Origin: Rubellimicrobium sp.
GTDB taxonomy: Bacteria; Pseudomonadota; Alphaproteobacteria; Rhodobacterales; Rhodobacteraceae
Assembly: GCA_019454835.1 (NCBI GenBank)
Contig: JACFNP010000016.1
Coordinates: 1 to 61,944 of the forward strand
Length of the DNA: 61,944 nucleotides
Direction: 5' to 3'
Below, in pieces: positions 19,828-29,100 of the stretch. Each line of letters starts with the position of its first letter. Position 1 is the first letter of the stretch. The notes under the pieces were generated by a model, which saw only the letters and a list, made by a program, of their open reading frames with translations, ran no database searches and was not told where the DNA came from. Position numbers and translations under genes: made by a program.

Positions 19828-19929
19828 CCCTGGGTCCGCCCCCTGCGGATTCCCCCGTCGCCCGCGACTTTCACGTTGTTTCACGGCAGGCCCGGCGCTA
19901 GGCAGGCGCGCGAGGGGTGAGGGGTGCGC

Positions 19930-21312
19930 ATGGTCGAGGCCGAGCAGATCGTCGACGACGAGGACGAGGTTTTCGGCCTGCCGCCGACGATCCCGGCCGA
20001 AGTGCGCGACGCGCTCGAGGCGCAGGACGAGGCGCGGCTCTCGGCGCTGACCGGCGAGTTGCACCCCGCCGACCTTGCCGACCTGCTCGAACATCTGTCC
20101 GCCCGTGACCGCCGCGCGCTCATGGAGCTGGTGCCGGGCATCGTCGATGGCGACGTGCTGTCCGAACTGGCCGAGGGGCTGCGCGACGAGGTCGTGGCGC
20201 TGCTTGGCCCCGGCGAACTCGCGCAGGCGGTGCAGGATCTCGATTCCGACGATGTGGTCGATCTGGTCGAGACGCTGGACGAGGAAGGCCAGGAAAGCGT
20301 TCTCGCCGCGCTGACCGCGCCCGAACGTGCGCAGGTCGAAAAGGCGCTGGCCTATCCCGAAGGGTCTGCCGGGCGGCTCATGCAGGTCGAGGTGGTGCGG
20401 GCGCCCGAACACTGGACCGTCGCCGACGCCACGACCTATCTGCGCCACGCGCAAAGCCTGCCCGACCAGTTCTATCACGTCGTCCTTGTCGATCCGCGCA
20501 TGAAGCCGGTGGGCTATTGCACCCTTGGCCGCATCCTGTCCTCGCCGGGCACCACGCGGCTGCGCGACATCACCGAGGACAGTTTCCGCACCTTTCACGT
20601 GCTGGACGAGGAAGAGGAAGTCGCCCGCGCCTTCCACCGCTATCACCTGATCTCGTCGCCGGTGGTGGATGACGACGACCGGCTGATGGGTACGATCACC
20701 ATCGACGACGCGGTGCGGGTGCTGGCCGAGGAACACGAGGAAGACCTGCTCGGCCTTGGCGGGGTCGCGGGCGAGACCGGGTTTTCCGCCAGCCCGACGG
20801 AAATCATGCGCGGGCGGGCGCCCTGGCTGGCGGTGAACCTGGCTTCGGCGATTCTGGCGTCCATGGTGATCGGGCTGTTCGAGGGCGCCATCGAGAAGAT
20901 CGTCGCGCTGGCCGTGCTCATGCCCATCGTGGCCTCGATGGGCGGCGCGGCGGGGACGCAGGGGCTGACGGTCGCGGTGCGGGCGCTGGCCACCCGCGAC
21001 CTGACCGTCGCCAATGCCGGACGGGTGATCCTGCGCGAGCTGGCGGTCGGTCTGTTCAACGGGCTGGTATTCGCCTTCGTGATCGGGGTCGTGTCGTGGT
21101 GGCGCTTCGATGACGGGATGATCGGGCTGGTGATCGCGCTGGCGATGCTGCTGAACCTCGTCGTTGCGGCGGGCGCCGGGGTGCTGATTCCGATGACCCT
21201 CGACCGGCTGCGGGTCGATCCGGCCATCGCCTCGGGGCCGTTCGTGACCACCGTGACCGACATCGTCGGTTTCTTCGCCTTCCTGGGCCTTGCCGTGGTG
21301 ATCCTGCTGTGA
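19930..21312 (+). CDS. mgtE: Magnesium transporter MgtE
   Basis: A 460-residue MgtE-type magnesium channel of the inner membrane. An acidic N-terminal domain (about 25-140, LHPADLADLLEHLSARDRRA) is followed by two CBS repeats (about 145-265, with VGYCTLGRIL and DDDRLMGTITIDDAV). The C-terminal five-helix pore domain includes VLMPIVASMGGAAGTQGLTV, the conserved selectivity-region signature. In this family the cytosolic domains sense magnesium. ATG 19930 is chosen because GAGGGGTGAGGGG lies just upstream; a GTG at 19924 is possible. The stop overlaps the next start by 4 bases. Confidence 0.95.
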   Translation: MVEAEQIVDDEDEVFGLPPTIPAEVRDALEAQDEARLSALTGELHPADLADLLEHLSARDRRALMELVPGIVDGDVLSELAEGLRDEVVALLGPGELAQAVQDLDSDDVVDLVETLDEEGQESVLAALTAPERAQVEKALAYPEGSAGRLMQVEVVRAPEHWTVADATTYLRHAQSLPDQFYHVVLVDPRMKPVGYCTLGRILSSPGTTRLRDITEDSFRTFHVLDEEEEVARAFHRYHLISSPVVDDDDRLMGTITIDDAVRVLAEEHEEDLLGLGGVAGETGFSASPTEIMRGRAPWLAVNLASAILASMVIGLFEGAIEKIVALAVLMPIVASMGGAAGTQGLTVAVRALATRDLTVANAGRVILRELAVGLFNGLVFAFVIGVVSWWRFDDGMIGLVIALAMLLNLVVAAGAGVLIPMTLDRLRVDPAIASGPFVTTVTDIVGFFAFLGLAVVILL

Positions 21313-21863
21313 CCCTGACCGAACAAAAGACCGCCGCCCGCCATGCGGCCTTTGCGCGTCGCAAGCTGGCACATGCAGCGGGCCACCCCGCCCCCGCCGC
21401 GCATCTGGCCGAAGTGCTCGCGGCGCATCACGGCAGACCGCTTGCGGGCTACATGCCGATGCGCACCGAGATCGACCCGCTGCCCGCGATGGCCGCCCAT
21501 GCCGCGACCGCGCCGGTCGGGGTGCCGGTCATCACCGCGCCCGCCACGCCGCTGCGATTCGCGCGCTGGACGCCGCAGACGCGCATGGTGGCGGGCGATT
21601 TCGGCGCGCTGATCCCCGAACACCCGGACTGGATGCAGCCCGAGGTGGTGATCGTGCCGCTGGTCGCCTTCGACCGCGCGGGCGGGCGGCTGGGCTATGG
21701 CGGCGGGTTCTACGACCGGACACTGGCCCGGTTGCGCGCGGCGGGGCCGGTGGTGGCCATCGGTTTCGCCTGGTCGGCACAGGAAGCCCGCGACCTGCCG
21801 CTGGAGCCGGTGGACGAGGCGCTGGACCTGATCGTCACCGAAGCCGGGGTGATCCGCCCGTAG
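21309..21863 (+). CDS. 5-formyltetrahydrofolate cyclo-ligase
   Basis: A 184-residue enzyme that converts 5-formyltetrahydrofolate to 5,10-methenyltetrahydrofolate with ATP. The signature LGYGGGFYDRTLA, the PLVAFDRAG segment and the N-terminal ARRKLA basic stretch fit the MTHFS family (YgfA/Fau); length is normal. It begins at GTG 21309 within the mgtE stop (GTGA), so it is translationally coupled to a magnesium transporter. The enzyme needs Mg-ATP, but whether that explains the pairing is a guess. Confidence 0.93.
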   Translation: MTLTEQKTAARHAAFARRKLAHAAGHPAPAAHLAEVLAAHHGRPLAGYMPMRTEIDPLPAMAAHAATAPVGVPVITAPATPLRFARWTPQTRMVAGDFGALIPEHPDWMQPEVVIVPLVAFDRAGGRLGYGGGFYDRTLARLRAAGPVVAIGFAWSAQEARDLPLEPVDEALDLIVTEAGVIRP

Positions 21864-21878
21864 CGGCGGGGTTTGGTT

Positions 21879-21968
21879 CGTCATTGCGAGGCGCAAGCCG
21901 AAGCAACCCCGACCCCTCTTGCAATGCCCTCGGGCTTGCTTCGTCGGCTGTGCCTCCTCGCAATGACG
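21879..21968. repeat. Palindromic repeat copy
   Basis: Core palindrome from CGTCATTGCGAGGCGCAAGCC to TGCCTCCTCGCAATGACG, starting 15 bases after the cyclo-ligase stop codon. Its centre (CCTCTTGCAATGCCCTCG) differs from that of other copies. It is followed by GGAACATGCCGCGCGCCC, matching the outer-arm remnant seen after several copies. It fills most of the 226-bp gap before the ymdB-like gene. Confidence 0.88.
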
Positions 21969-22089
21969 GAACATGCCGCGCGCCCTGGTGGCGCGGCGGC
22001 CACGGCGGCGGGGTGGAAACCACCTCGGGGTCGGCGCCGCGCACGGTTCACGCTTGCGCGACGGGAGCGCCCACCTTAGGCGGGGTCAC

Positions 22090-22902
22090 ATGAGAGTCTT
22101 GTTTCTCGGCGATGTCGTCGGCCGCTCGGGCCGTGCTGCCATCAATGCGCGGCTGGCGGGCCTGCGGGCCGAATGGCGGCTCGATTTCGTCGTCGTCAAC
22201 GGCGAGAACGCCTCGGGCGGCATGGGGCTGACCCCCGACCACGCCCGCGCGATCCTCGAGGCCGGGGCCGATGTGGTGACGCTGGGCGACCACGCCTTCG
22301 ACCAGAAGGACATGCTGGGCTTCATCGCCTCGGAACCCCGCATCCTGCGCCCGATGAACTATGCGAAAGGGGCGCCCGGCCGGGGGTCCGGCGTCTTTGA
22401 CGCGACGCGCGGGCGCAAGGTGCTGGTCGCGGTGGCGCTGGGGCAGGTGTTCATGAAGCGGCCCTTCGACGATCCGTTTTCCGCCGTTGACGAGGTGCTG
22501 CGCGCCCACCCGCCCGGCGGTGCCGTGCAGGCGAGCATTGTGGAAATCCACGCCGAGGCCACGTCCGAGAAAACCGCCATGGGCCATTTCTGCGACGGCC
22601 GCGCCAGTCTGGTCGTCGGCACGCATACCCATATCCCGACCGCCGACACGATGCTGCTGCCGCGCGGCACCGCCTACCAGACCGACGCGGGCATGTGCGG
22701 CGTGCATGATTCGGTGATCGGCATGGACAAGGCCGAACCGCTGCGCCGCTTTCTCACCGGCATGAGCCGCGAACGCTTTACCCCGGCCAGCGGCGACGCC
22801 ACGCTTTCGGGCGTCTTCGTCGAGACCGACGACCGGACCGGCCTTGCGCAAACGGTGCGCGCGGTGCGGGTTGGCGGGCCGCTCGTGGAAGCGCTGCCTT
22901 GA
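22090..22902 (+). CDS. YmdB-family metallophosphoesterase (TIGR00282)
   Basis: A 270-residue protein with metal-binding motifs LFLGDVVGRSGR, VVVNGENASGGMGL, VVTLGDHAFDQKD and VVGTHTHIPTADT. These define the YmdB family, whose Bacillus member hydrolyses 2',3'-cyclic nucleotides and affects biofilm formation. The function in alphaproteobacteria is unproven. A GGGTC-type weak ribosome-binding site precedes ATG 22090. It is followed 25 bp later by the SLC13 permease gene on the same strand, possibly in one transcript. In many relatives it follows the 5-formyltetrahydrofolate cyclo-ligase gene, as here. Confidence 0.9.
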   Translation: MRVLFLGDVVGRSGRAAINARLAGLRAEWRLDFVVVNGENASGGMGLTPDHARAILEAGADVVTLGDHAFDQKDMLGFIASEPRILRPMNYAKGAPGRGSGVFDATRGRKVLVAVALGQVFMKRPFDDPFSAVDEVLRAHPPGGAVQASIVEIHAEATSEKTAMGHFCDGRASLVVGTHTHIPTADTMLLPRGTAYQTDAGMCGVHDSVIGMDKAEPLRRFLTGMSRERFTPASGDATLSGVFVETDDRTGLAQTVRAVRVGGPLVEALP

Positions 22903-22927
22903 GCAGCCGCTGCGGAGTGGCGGTCTG

Positions 22928-24703
22928 ATGTCCGCCCTGGCGCTGGCACCAGAATGGCAGCCATGGGCCGCCATCGTCATCATGCTGGTCATGCTCGTGG
23001 CCTTCCTGCGCGAGCGGTATCCCGTCGAGGTCGTCGCCATCGGCGGGGCGGTGATGTATCTCATCCTCGGGCTTCTGCCTGCGGATGACGCGCTCGCGGT
23101 CTTTTCCAACTCGGCGCCATGGACTATCGCGGCGATGTTCCTGCTGGTGGGCGCGCTGGTCAGGACCGGCGGTCTCGACTGGATCAGCACGCTTGCCACG
23201 CATCACGTCGCGCGCCATCCCCATGTCACGCTGGCGGTGCTGCTGGTCGGCATCGTCGCGCTGTCGGCCTTTCTGAACAACACGCCGATCGTCGTGGTGA
23301 TGCTGCCGGTCTTCATCCAGCTTGCCCGCGACATCGGCACGGCGCCGTCGCGGCTGCTGATTCCGCTGGCCTATGCGACGATCATGGGCGGCACCGTCAC
23401 GCTGATCGGCACATCGACCAATCTCGTCGTTGACGGCGTCGGGCGGCAGGCGGGGCTGGCGCCGTTCGGTATCTTCGAGATCACGCCGGTGGGGATCATC
23501 GTCTCGCTGGCGGGGCTGCTTTATCTGGCGGTGCTCGGGCCGTATCTGCTGCCCCGGCGCGACAGCATGGCCACGCTGCTGTCAGACCGCTCCAAGGCCA
23601 AGTTCTTCACCGAGGCCGTGATTCCGCCCGATTCGAACCTGATCGGGCGCGAGGTGCTGTCGGTGCAGCTCTTCAAGCGCGAGGGCGTGCGCCTTGTCGA
23701 CGTGATCCGGGGCGACACCTCGCTGCGGCGCAATCTGGGAGGCGTCACGCTTGAAGTCGGCGACCGCGTCGTGCTGCGCACGCCGATGACGGAACTCCTG
23801 ACGTTGCAGCACGACAAGTCGCTGCGGCGCATGGACCAGGTCTCGCAGGTGGAAACCACCACGCTCGAAGTGCTCATTACCCCCGATTGCCGCATGGTCG
23901 GGCGGCGGCTGGGCGACATGCGGCTGCGGCGGCGCTACGGCGTCTACACGCTGGCGCTGCACCGCCGCGACCAGAACATCGGCCGCCAGCTTGACGACGT
24001 GGTGATCCGCGTCGGCGACACGCTGCTGCTGGAGGGCGCGCCCGCCGACATCCGCCGCCTTGCCGCCGACCAGAACCTCGTCGATGTCAGCCAGCCGCGC
24101 GAGCGCGCCTTCCGCCGCAGCCACGCGCCACTGGTGATCGTGGTGCTGCTGGCGGTGGTCGGGCTGGCGGCACTGAACGTCGCGCCCATCGAGGTGCTGG
24201 CCTTCATCGGCGTCGCCGTGGTCCTGCTGACCCGCTGCATCGACGCAGACGAGGCCTTCGGCTTCATCGACGGCAGGCTGCTGGCCATGCTCATCGCCAT
24301 GCTGGCGGTCGGCAAGGCGCTGGACCATTCGGGCGCGGTGGCGCTGATCGTCGGCGGGATCGGGCCGCTGATGGGCGGCTGGCCGGTGTTCTGGACGCTG
24401 CTGGCGATCTTTGCCGTCACCTCGATCCTGACCGAACTGCTGTCGAACAACGCCGTGGCGGTCGTCATCTCGCCCATCGCCATCGAACTGGCGCTGACGC
24501 TGGGCCTTGATCCGCGCCCGGTGCTGATCCTGGTGATGATGGGCGCGTCCTTCGGCTTTGCCACGCCGATCGGCTATCAGGTCAATACGATGATCTACGG
24601 CCCCGGCGGCTATCGCTTCATGGATTTCGTGCGCATCGGCCTGCCGCTGAACTTCTTCATGGGGCTGGTCGCCTCCGGCGCGGTGGCGCTGCTTTACATG
24701 TGA
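22928..24703 (+). CDS. SLC13-family permease with two RCK_C (TrkA-C) domains
   Basis: A 591-residue inner-membrane transporter of the ArsB/NhaD-SLC13 superfamily. About six helices come first, including AFLNNTPIVVVMLPVF and GGTVTLIGTSTNLVVDG. A cytosolic pair of TrkA-C domains follows (about 215-400; VRLVDVIRGDTSLRRNLGG and YGVYTLALHRRDQNIGRQL), then a second helical half with TELLSNNAVAVVISPIAIEL. The paired Asn-Asn/Ser-Asn motifs are typical of sodium-coupled anion carriers (sulfate, dicarboxylate); the true substrate cannot be deduced. ATG 22928 has GGAG upstream. A GC hairpin follows the stop. Confidence 0.9.
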   Translation: MSALALAPEWQPWAAIVIMLVMLVAFLRERYPVEVVAIGGAVMYLILGLLPADDALAVFSNSAPWTIAAMFLLVGALVRTGGLDWISTLATHHVARHPHVTLAVLLVGIVALSAFLNNTPIVVVMLPVFIQLARDIGTAPSRLLIPLAYATIMGGTVTLIGTSTNLVVDGVGRQAGLAPFGIFEITPVGIIVSLAGLLYLAVLGPYLLPRRDSMATLLSDRSKAKFFTEAVIPPDSNLIGREVLSVQLFKREGVRLVDVIRGDTSLRRNLGGVTLEVGDRVVLRTPMTELLTLQHDKSLRRMDQVSQVETTTLEVLITPDCRMVGRRLGDMRLRRRYGVYTLALHRRDQNIGRQLDDVVIRVGDTLLLEGAPADIRRLAADQNLVDVSQPRERAFRRSHAPLVIVVLLAVVGLAALNVAPIEVLAFIGVAVVLLTRCIDADEAFGFIDGRLLAMLIAMLAVGKALDHSGAVALIVGGIGPLMGGWPVFWTLLAIFAVTSILTELLSNNAVAVVISPIAIELALTLGLDPRPVLILVMMGASFGFATPIGYQVNTMIYGPGGYRFMDFVRIGLPLNFFMGLVASGAVALLYM

Positions 24704-24711
24704 GCCGCCGG

Positions 24712-24764
24712 GCGGGGGCCTGCCGCCCCCGCACCCCCCGCGAGTATTTGGGCAAGGATGAAAG
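24712..24764 (+). terminator. GC-rich hairpin plus Rhodobacterales-type 3' repeat
   Basis: Stem GCGGGGGC (24712-24719) pairs with GCCCCCGC (24725-24732) across the loop CTGCC, 9 bases after the permease stop. It is followed by CCCCCGCGAGTATTTGGGC and AAGGATGAAAG. The same arrangement, hairpin then CCCCCCGGATATTTATGG and GAGGTGAAAG, follows argG at 33218-33280. I remember similar tails in many Rhodobacter and Paracoccus 3' regions. There is no T-run, so termination by the hairpin is inferred. Confidence 0.6.
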
Positions 24765-24781
24765 GGCCGCGCGTCAGGGCA

Positions 24782-24830
24782 TTTTGCAGTCAAATGGTAA
24801 CATTCGACGCCCGCGACAATGCGAAAAACA
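24782..24830 (+). repeat. 48-bp hairpin motif, copy A (3' side of tdk)
   Basis: Contains GCAGTCAAATG, loop GTAA, CATTCGACG, then CCCGCGACAATGCG. The arms TCAAATG (24790-24796) and CATTCGA (24801-24807) pair with one mismatch. It lies between the stops of the SLC13 permease and tdk. Four other copies are at 25471, 41882, 43128 and 61789, all in the same orientation. Confidence 0.65.
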
Positions 24831-24875
24831 AAGGGTCTGAGCGGGTCCGCCGAATCCGTGAAAACGCGACCCGCT

Positions 24876-25457
24876 CTAGCGGTCGCCCACGGCCTCGCGC
24901 CAGTGGCGGCGGCAAAGGCTTTCGTAGGTCTCGTTGCCGCCGATCACCACCTGTTCGCCGGTCGTCAGCGCCCGGCCCGAAGCGTCGCGGCGCACCACCA
25001 TCGTCGCCTTCTTCCCGCAATGGCAGATCGTGCGCACCTCGCGCATCTCGTCCGCCAGCGCGAGCAGCGTGGCCGAGCCGGGAAAGAGCGTGCCCCGGAA
25101 ATCGACGCGCAACCCGTAGCACATGACCGGCACGCCCAGATCATCGACCACGCGGGCAAGCTGCCAGACCTGCGCGGGCGACAGGAACTGCGCCTCGTCG
25201 GTAAAGACGCAGGCGACGGCGCCCTGGGCAAGCCGGGCGCGGACCATGGCGAACAGGTCGTCCTCCGACCCCCAGGTATCGGCATCCGCACCGATGCCGA
25301 TGCGGCTTTCGATGCGGCCCGGCCCGGCCCGGTCGTCCAGCCGCGCGGTCAGCAGGAAGGTCGCCATGCCACGTTCGGCGTAATTGTGCGCCGCCTGCAG
25401 CAGCGCGGTCGACTTGCCCGCGTTCATGGTCGAATAGTGGAAGTGCAGCTTGGCCAT
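24876..25457 (-). CDS. tdk: Thymidine kinase (type II)
   Basis: A 193-residue enzyme for salvage of thymidine to TMP. The P-loop HYSTMNAGKSTALLQAAHNY, the DEAQF box (CVFTDEAQFLSPAQV) and the lasso region VICHCGKKA-like TICHCGKKATMVVRR are present. The zinc ligands are Cys in CHCG and Cys/His in ESLCRRHW. Length is normal. It stands alone on its strand, bracketed by two copies of the 48-bp hairpin motif (24782-24830 and 25471-25520), which makes its surroundings unusual. Confidence 0.96.
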   Translation of the reverse strand: MAKLHFHYSTMNAGKSTALLQAAHNYAERGMATFLLTARLDDRAGPGRIESRIGIGADADTWGSEDDLFAMVRARLAQGAVACVFTDEAQFLSPAQVWQLARVVDDLGVPVMCYGLRVDFRGTLFPGSATLLALADEMREVRTICHCGKKATMVVRRDASGRALTTGEQVVIGGNETYESLCRRHWREAVGDR

Positions 25458-25470
25458 ACGGCCCCGCTAA

Positions 25471-25520
25471 CGCATTTCGCAGCCGGACGGAACATCCGGC
25501 GCCTGCGGCGATGCGACGGG
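25471..25520 (+). repeat. 48-bp hairpin motif, copy E (5' side of tdk)
   Basis: Reads GCATTTCGCAG, then arm CCGGACG (25483-25489), loop GAA, arm CATCCGG (25493-25499), then a diverged tail CGCCTGCGGCGATGCGAC. The arms pair in all positions but one (A-C). It lies in the 73-bp gap between the tdk start and the putR stop, where the tdk promoter should be. The lead CATTTCGCAG is shared with copy B at 41882. Confidence 0.6.
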
Positions 25521-25530
25521 GCGGGGCGGG

Positions 25531-26022
25531 TCAGGAAGCGCCCGGCGCCAGCCCGTCCTCCTTCACCGCCTGCATCGCCACATGGGTCGAGGTCGAGGCG
25601 ACATGCGGCAGGGTCGAGATGCGTTCGGCCAGCACGCTGCGATAGGCGGCCATGCTTTCGGTGCGCACCTTCAGCAGATAGTCGAACGAGGCGGCGATCA
25701 TGTAGCATTGCTCGATCTCGGGCACCTTCAGCACCGCCGCGTTGAAGGCCGACAGCGCCTTCTCGCGGGTGTCGTCAAGCCGCACCTCGACGAAGGCGAC
25801 ATGATCGCGGCCCAGCCGCACCTGATCGACCAGCGCCCGATAGCCCCGGATGACGCCGCTTTCCTCAAGCCGCTTCAGCCGCGCCTGCACCGGCGATTTC
25901 GACAGGCCGACCCGCTGCGCGAGTTCGGTCACCGGCAGCCGCCCCTCGACCGACAGCACCGCCAGGATGCGACGGTCGAAAATGTCCAGATTGTCGGGCG
26001 TATCGGCTGCCATACGCGCCAT
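25531..26022 (-). CDS. putR: Lrp/AsnC-family regulator, probable PutR
   Basis: A 163-residue transcription factor. The winged helix-turn-helix (LDIFDRRILAVLSVEGRLP, then LAQRVGLSKSPVQARLKRLE) is followed by the ligand-binding RAM domain (VAFVEVRLDDTREKAL, EIEQCYMIAASFDYLLKV). It is divergent from putA with 113 bp between them. In Rhodobacter and Agrobacterium this arrangement gives PutR, which activates putA when proline is present. The PutA here lacks its own DNA-binding domain, which agrees. An alternative ATG at 26013 would remove three residues. Confidence 0.9.
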   Translation of the reverse strand: MARMAADTPDNLDIFDRRILAVLSVEGRLPVTELAQRVGLSKSPVQARLKRLEESGVIRGYRALVDQVRLGRDHVAFVEVRLDDTREKALSAFNAAVLKVPEIEQCYMIAASFDYLLKVRTESMAAYRSVLAERISTLPHVASTSTHVAMQAVKEDGLAPGAS

Positions 26023-26135
26023 TCATCAGACGATCCGCCTGCAAGTCAAGAATGAGCAGGCAACATGCCCGCCGCGCCGGTGATAGAGTCCGCGCGATTC
26101 CACCATCCTGCCACCATCCTGAAGGTCAGCCCGCC

Positions 26136-29100
26136 ATGCCCGAACCGCTTGCCGCAATGCGCGCCCGGATCGACGCCGGAACCCTTGCCCCCGAGGCCCC
26201 GCTGGTGGCCGGGCTGCGCGATCTCGCCGCGCTCGGCCCCGAGGCGCGGCTGGCCATCGCCGCGCATGGCGCCGATCTGGTGCGCGCCATCCGCGCCGAA
26301 TCGCATCCCGGCCTGATGGAGGTCTTTCTGGCCGAATACGGCCTGTCGACCGACGAGGGCATCGCGCTGATGTGCCTGGCCGAGGCGCTGCTGCGCGTGC
26401 CCGACGCCGAAACCATCGACGCGCTGATCGAGGACAAGATCGCGCCTTCGGACTGGGGGCAGCATCTGGGCAAATCGGCATCGTCGCTGGTCAATGCCTC
26501 GACCTGGGCGCTGATGTTGACCGGGCGGGTGCTGGACGACGAAGGCCGCGGCATGGGCAACGTGTTGCGCGGCGCGATCCGCCGCATGGGCGAACCCGTG
26601 ATCCGCCGCGCCGTCGGCCGCGCCATGCGCGAGATGGGCCGTCAGTTCGTGCTGGGCGAGACCATCGAATCGGCGATGAAACGCGCCGAGGCGATGCAGA
26701 AGGACGGTTTCACCTACAGCTACGACATGCTGGGCGAGGCCGCGCGCACCGAGGCCGATGCCCGCGCCTATCATCTGGCCTATTCACGCGCCATTTCTGC
26801 ACTGGCACAGCATTGCACGCATGAGTCGGTGGCCGAAAATCCCGGCATCTCGGTGAAACTCTCGGCCCTGCATCCGCGCTACGAGGTCGCCCAGCGCGAC
26901 CGGGTGATGAACGAACTGGTCCCGCGCGCGAAATCGCTGGCGCTGCTGGCGCGGTCGGCGGGGATGGGCTTCAACATCGACGCGGAAGAGGCTGACCGGC
27001 TGTCGCTCTCGCTCGACGTGATCGAGGCGCTGCTCTCGGACCCCGGATTGCGCGGCTGGGACGGGTTCGGCGTGGTCGTGCAGGCCTATGGCAAGCGCGC
27101 GGGCGGGGTGATCGACTGGCTGCACGCGCTGTCCGAACGGCTGGACCGGCGCATCATGGTGCGGCTGGTGAAGGGCGCCTATTGGGATGCCGAGATCAAG
27201 CGCGCACAGGTCGAGGGGCTGGCGGATTTCCCGGTCTTCACCGAAAAATCGGCGACCGACATTTCCTGGATCGCCAACGCGCGGCGGCTCTTGGGGATGA
27301 CCGACCGGCTCTATCCGCAATTCGCCACCCACAACGCGCATAGCGTGGCTTCGGTGCTGTTCATGGCGCGCGAGATGGGCGTGCGCCCCGACAGCTACGA
27401 ATTCCAGCGCCTGCACGGCATGGGCGAGGCCCTGCATCGCATCGTATTGGCCGCCGAAGGCACCCGCTGCCGCATCTATGCCCCGGTCGGCGCGCATGAG
27501 GACCTGCTCGCCTATCTGGTGCGCCGCCTGCTGGAAAACGGTGCCAATTCGTCCTTCGTCAACCAGATCGTCGATGAGGAGGTGCCGCCCGAAGTGGTCG
27601 CCGCCGATCCCTTTGCGGGCGAGGGCACGCCGCTGCCGATCCGGGCGCCTGCGGACATCTTCCAGCCCGTGCGCGGCAATTCGCGCGGCTGGGATCTGAC
27701 CGACGGGCCGACGCTGGAGGCCATCGACGAAGGCCGCGCTCCCTTTGCCGCGCATGTCTGGGAGGCCGGGCCGCTGGTCGCGGGCGCGGTGTCGGGCGTG
27801 GCGCGCGAGGTGCGCAGCCCTGCGAACGGCAGCCTGACCGGGCGCGTGACCGAAGCCGACGCCGCCTGCGTCGCCTCGGCCCATGCCGCCGCGCGCATCT
27901 GGGATGCCCCGGTCGCGGACCGCGCCGACATCCTGCGCCGCGCTGCTGACATCTACGAATCACACGCCGCCGAGGTTTTCGCGCTGGTCGCGCGCGAGGC
28001 GGGCAAGACCATGCCGGACGCGGTGGCCGAACTGCGCGAGGCTTGTGATTTCCTGCGCTATTACGCCGGACAGGCAGAACGGATCGGCGGGGCGCCGCGC
28101 GGGGTCTGGGGGGCGATCAGCCCGTGGAACTTTCCGCTGGCGATCTTCACCGGCCAGATCGCGGCGGCGCTGGCGGCGGGCAACGCGGTGCTGGCGAAAC
28201 CGGCGCCGCAGACGCCGTTGATCGCGTATCGTGCGGTCGAATGGCTGCACGAGGCGGGCGTGCCGCGCGCGGCGCTGCAACTGCTGCCCGGCGGCGCGGA
28301 AACCGGCGCGGCGCTGACCCGGCTGCCGCTCGATGGCGTGGTGTTCACCGGGTCCACCGCCACCGCGCGCGCGATCCGCGCCAGCATGGCGGACCACATG
28401 GCGCCGGGCACGCCGCTGATTGCCGAAACCGGCGGCATCAACGCGATGGTCGTCGATTCGACCGCCCTGCCCGAAGCCGCCGTGCGCGACATCCTTGCCG
28501 CCGCGTTCCAGTCGGCCGGGCAGCGCTGTTCGGCGGTGCGCTGCCTGTATGTGCAGGAGGATGTCGCCCCGCGCATGTTGAAGATGCTGGCGGGTGCGAT
28601 GGCGGAACTGCGGCCCGGCGACCCGTGGGAGCTGTCCACCGATGTCGGCCCGGTGATCGACGCGCAAGCGCAGGGCGGCATCGCGGCGCATGTCGACAAG
28701 GCCCGCGCCGAGGGGCGGGTGATTGCCGAACTGGCGGTGCCCGAGGGCGGCAATTTCGTCGCCCCGGTGGCGATCCGGGTTGGCGGCATCGCCGACATCG
28801 AACGCGAGGTCTTCGGCCCGGTGCTGCATGTTGCCACCTTCAAGGCCGAGGCCCTGCCGCAGGTGATCGCGGCGATCAACGCCACCGGCTACGGCCTGAC
28901 CTTCGGCCTGCACACCCGCATCGACGACCGGGTGCAGGAGATCATCGACGGAATCCATGCGGGCAACATCTATGTGAACCGCAACCAGATCGGCGCCGTG
29001 GTCGGCTCGCAACCCTTCGGCGGCGAGGGGCTGTCGGGCACCGGCCCCAAGGCGGGCGGGCCGCTCTATCTGCCGCGCTTCTGCAAGCCCGCCGACCGGC

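Noticed and set aside
19868..19883. parS-like TTGTTTCACGGCAGGC upstream of mgtE
   Set aside because: It has a half-site only and no palindrome.
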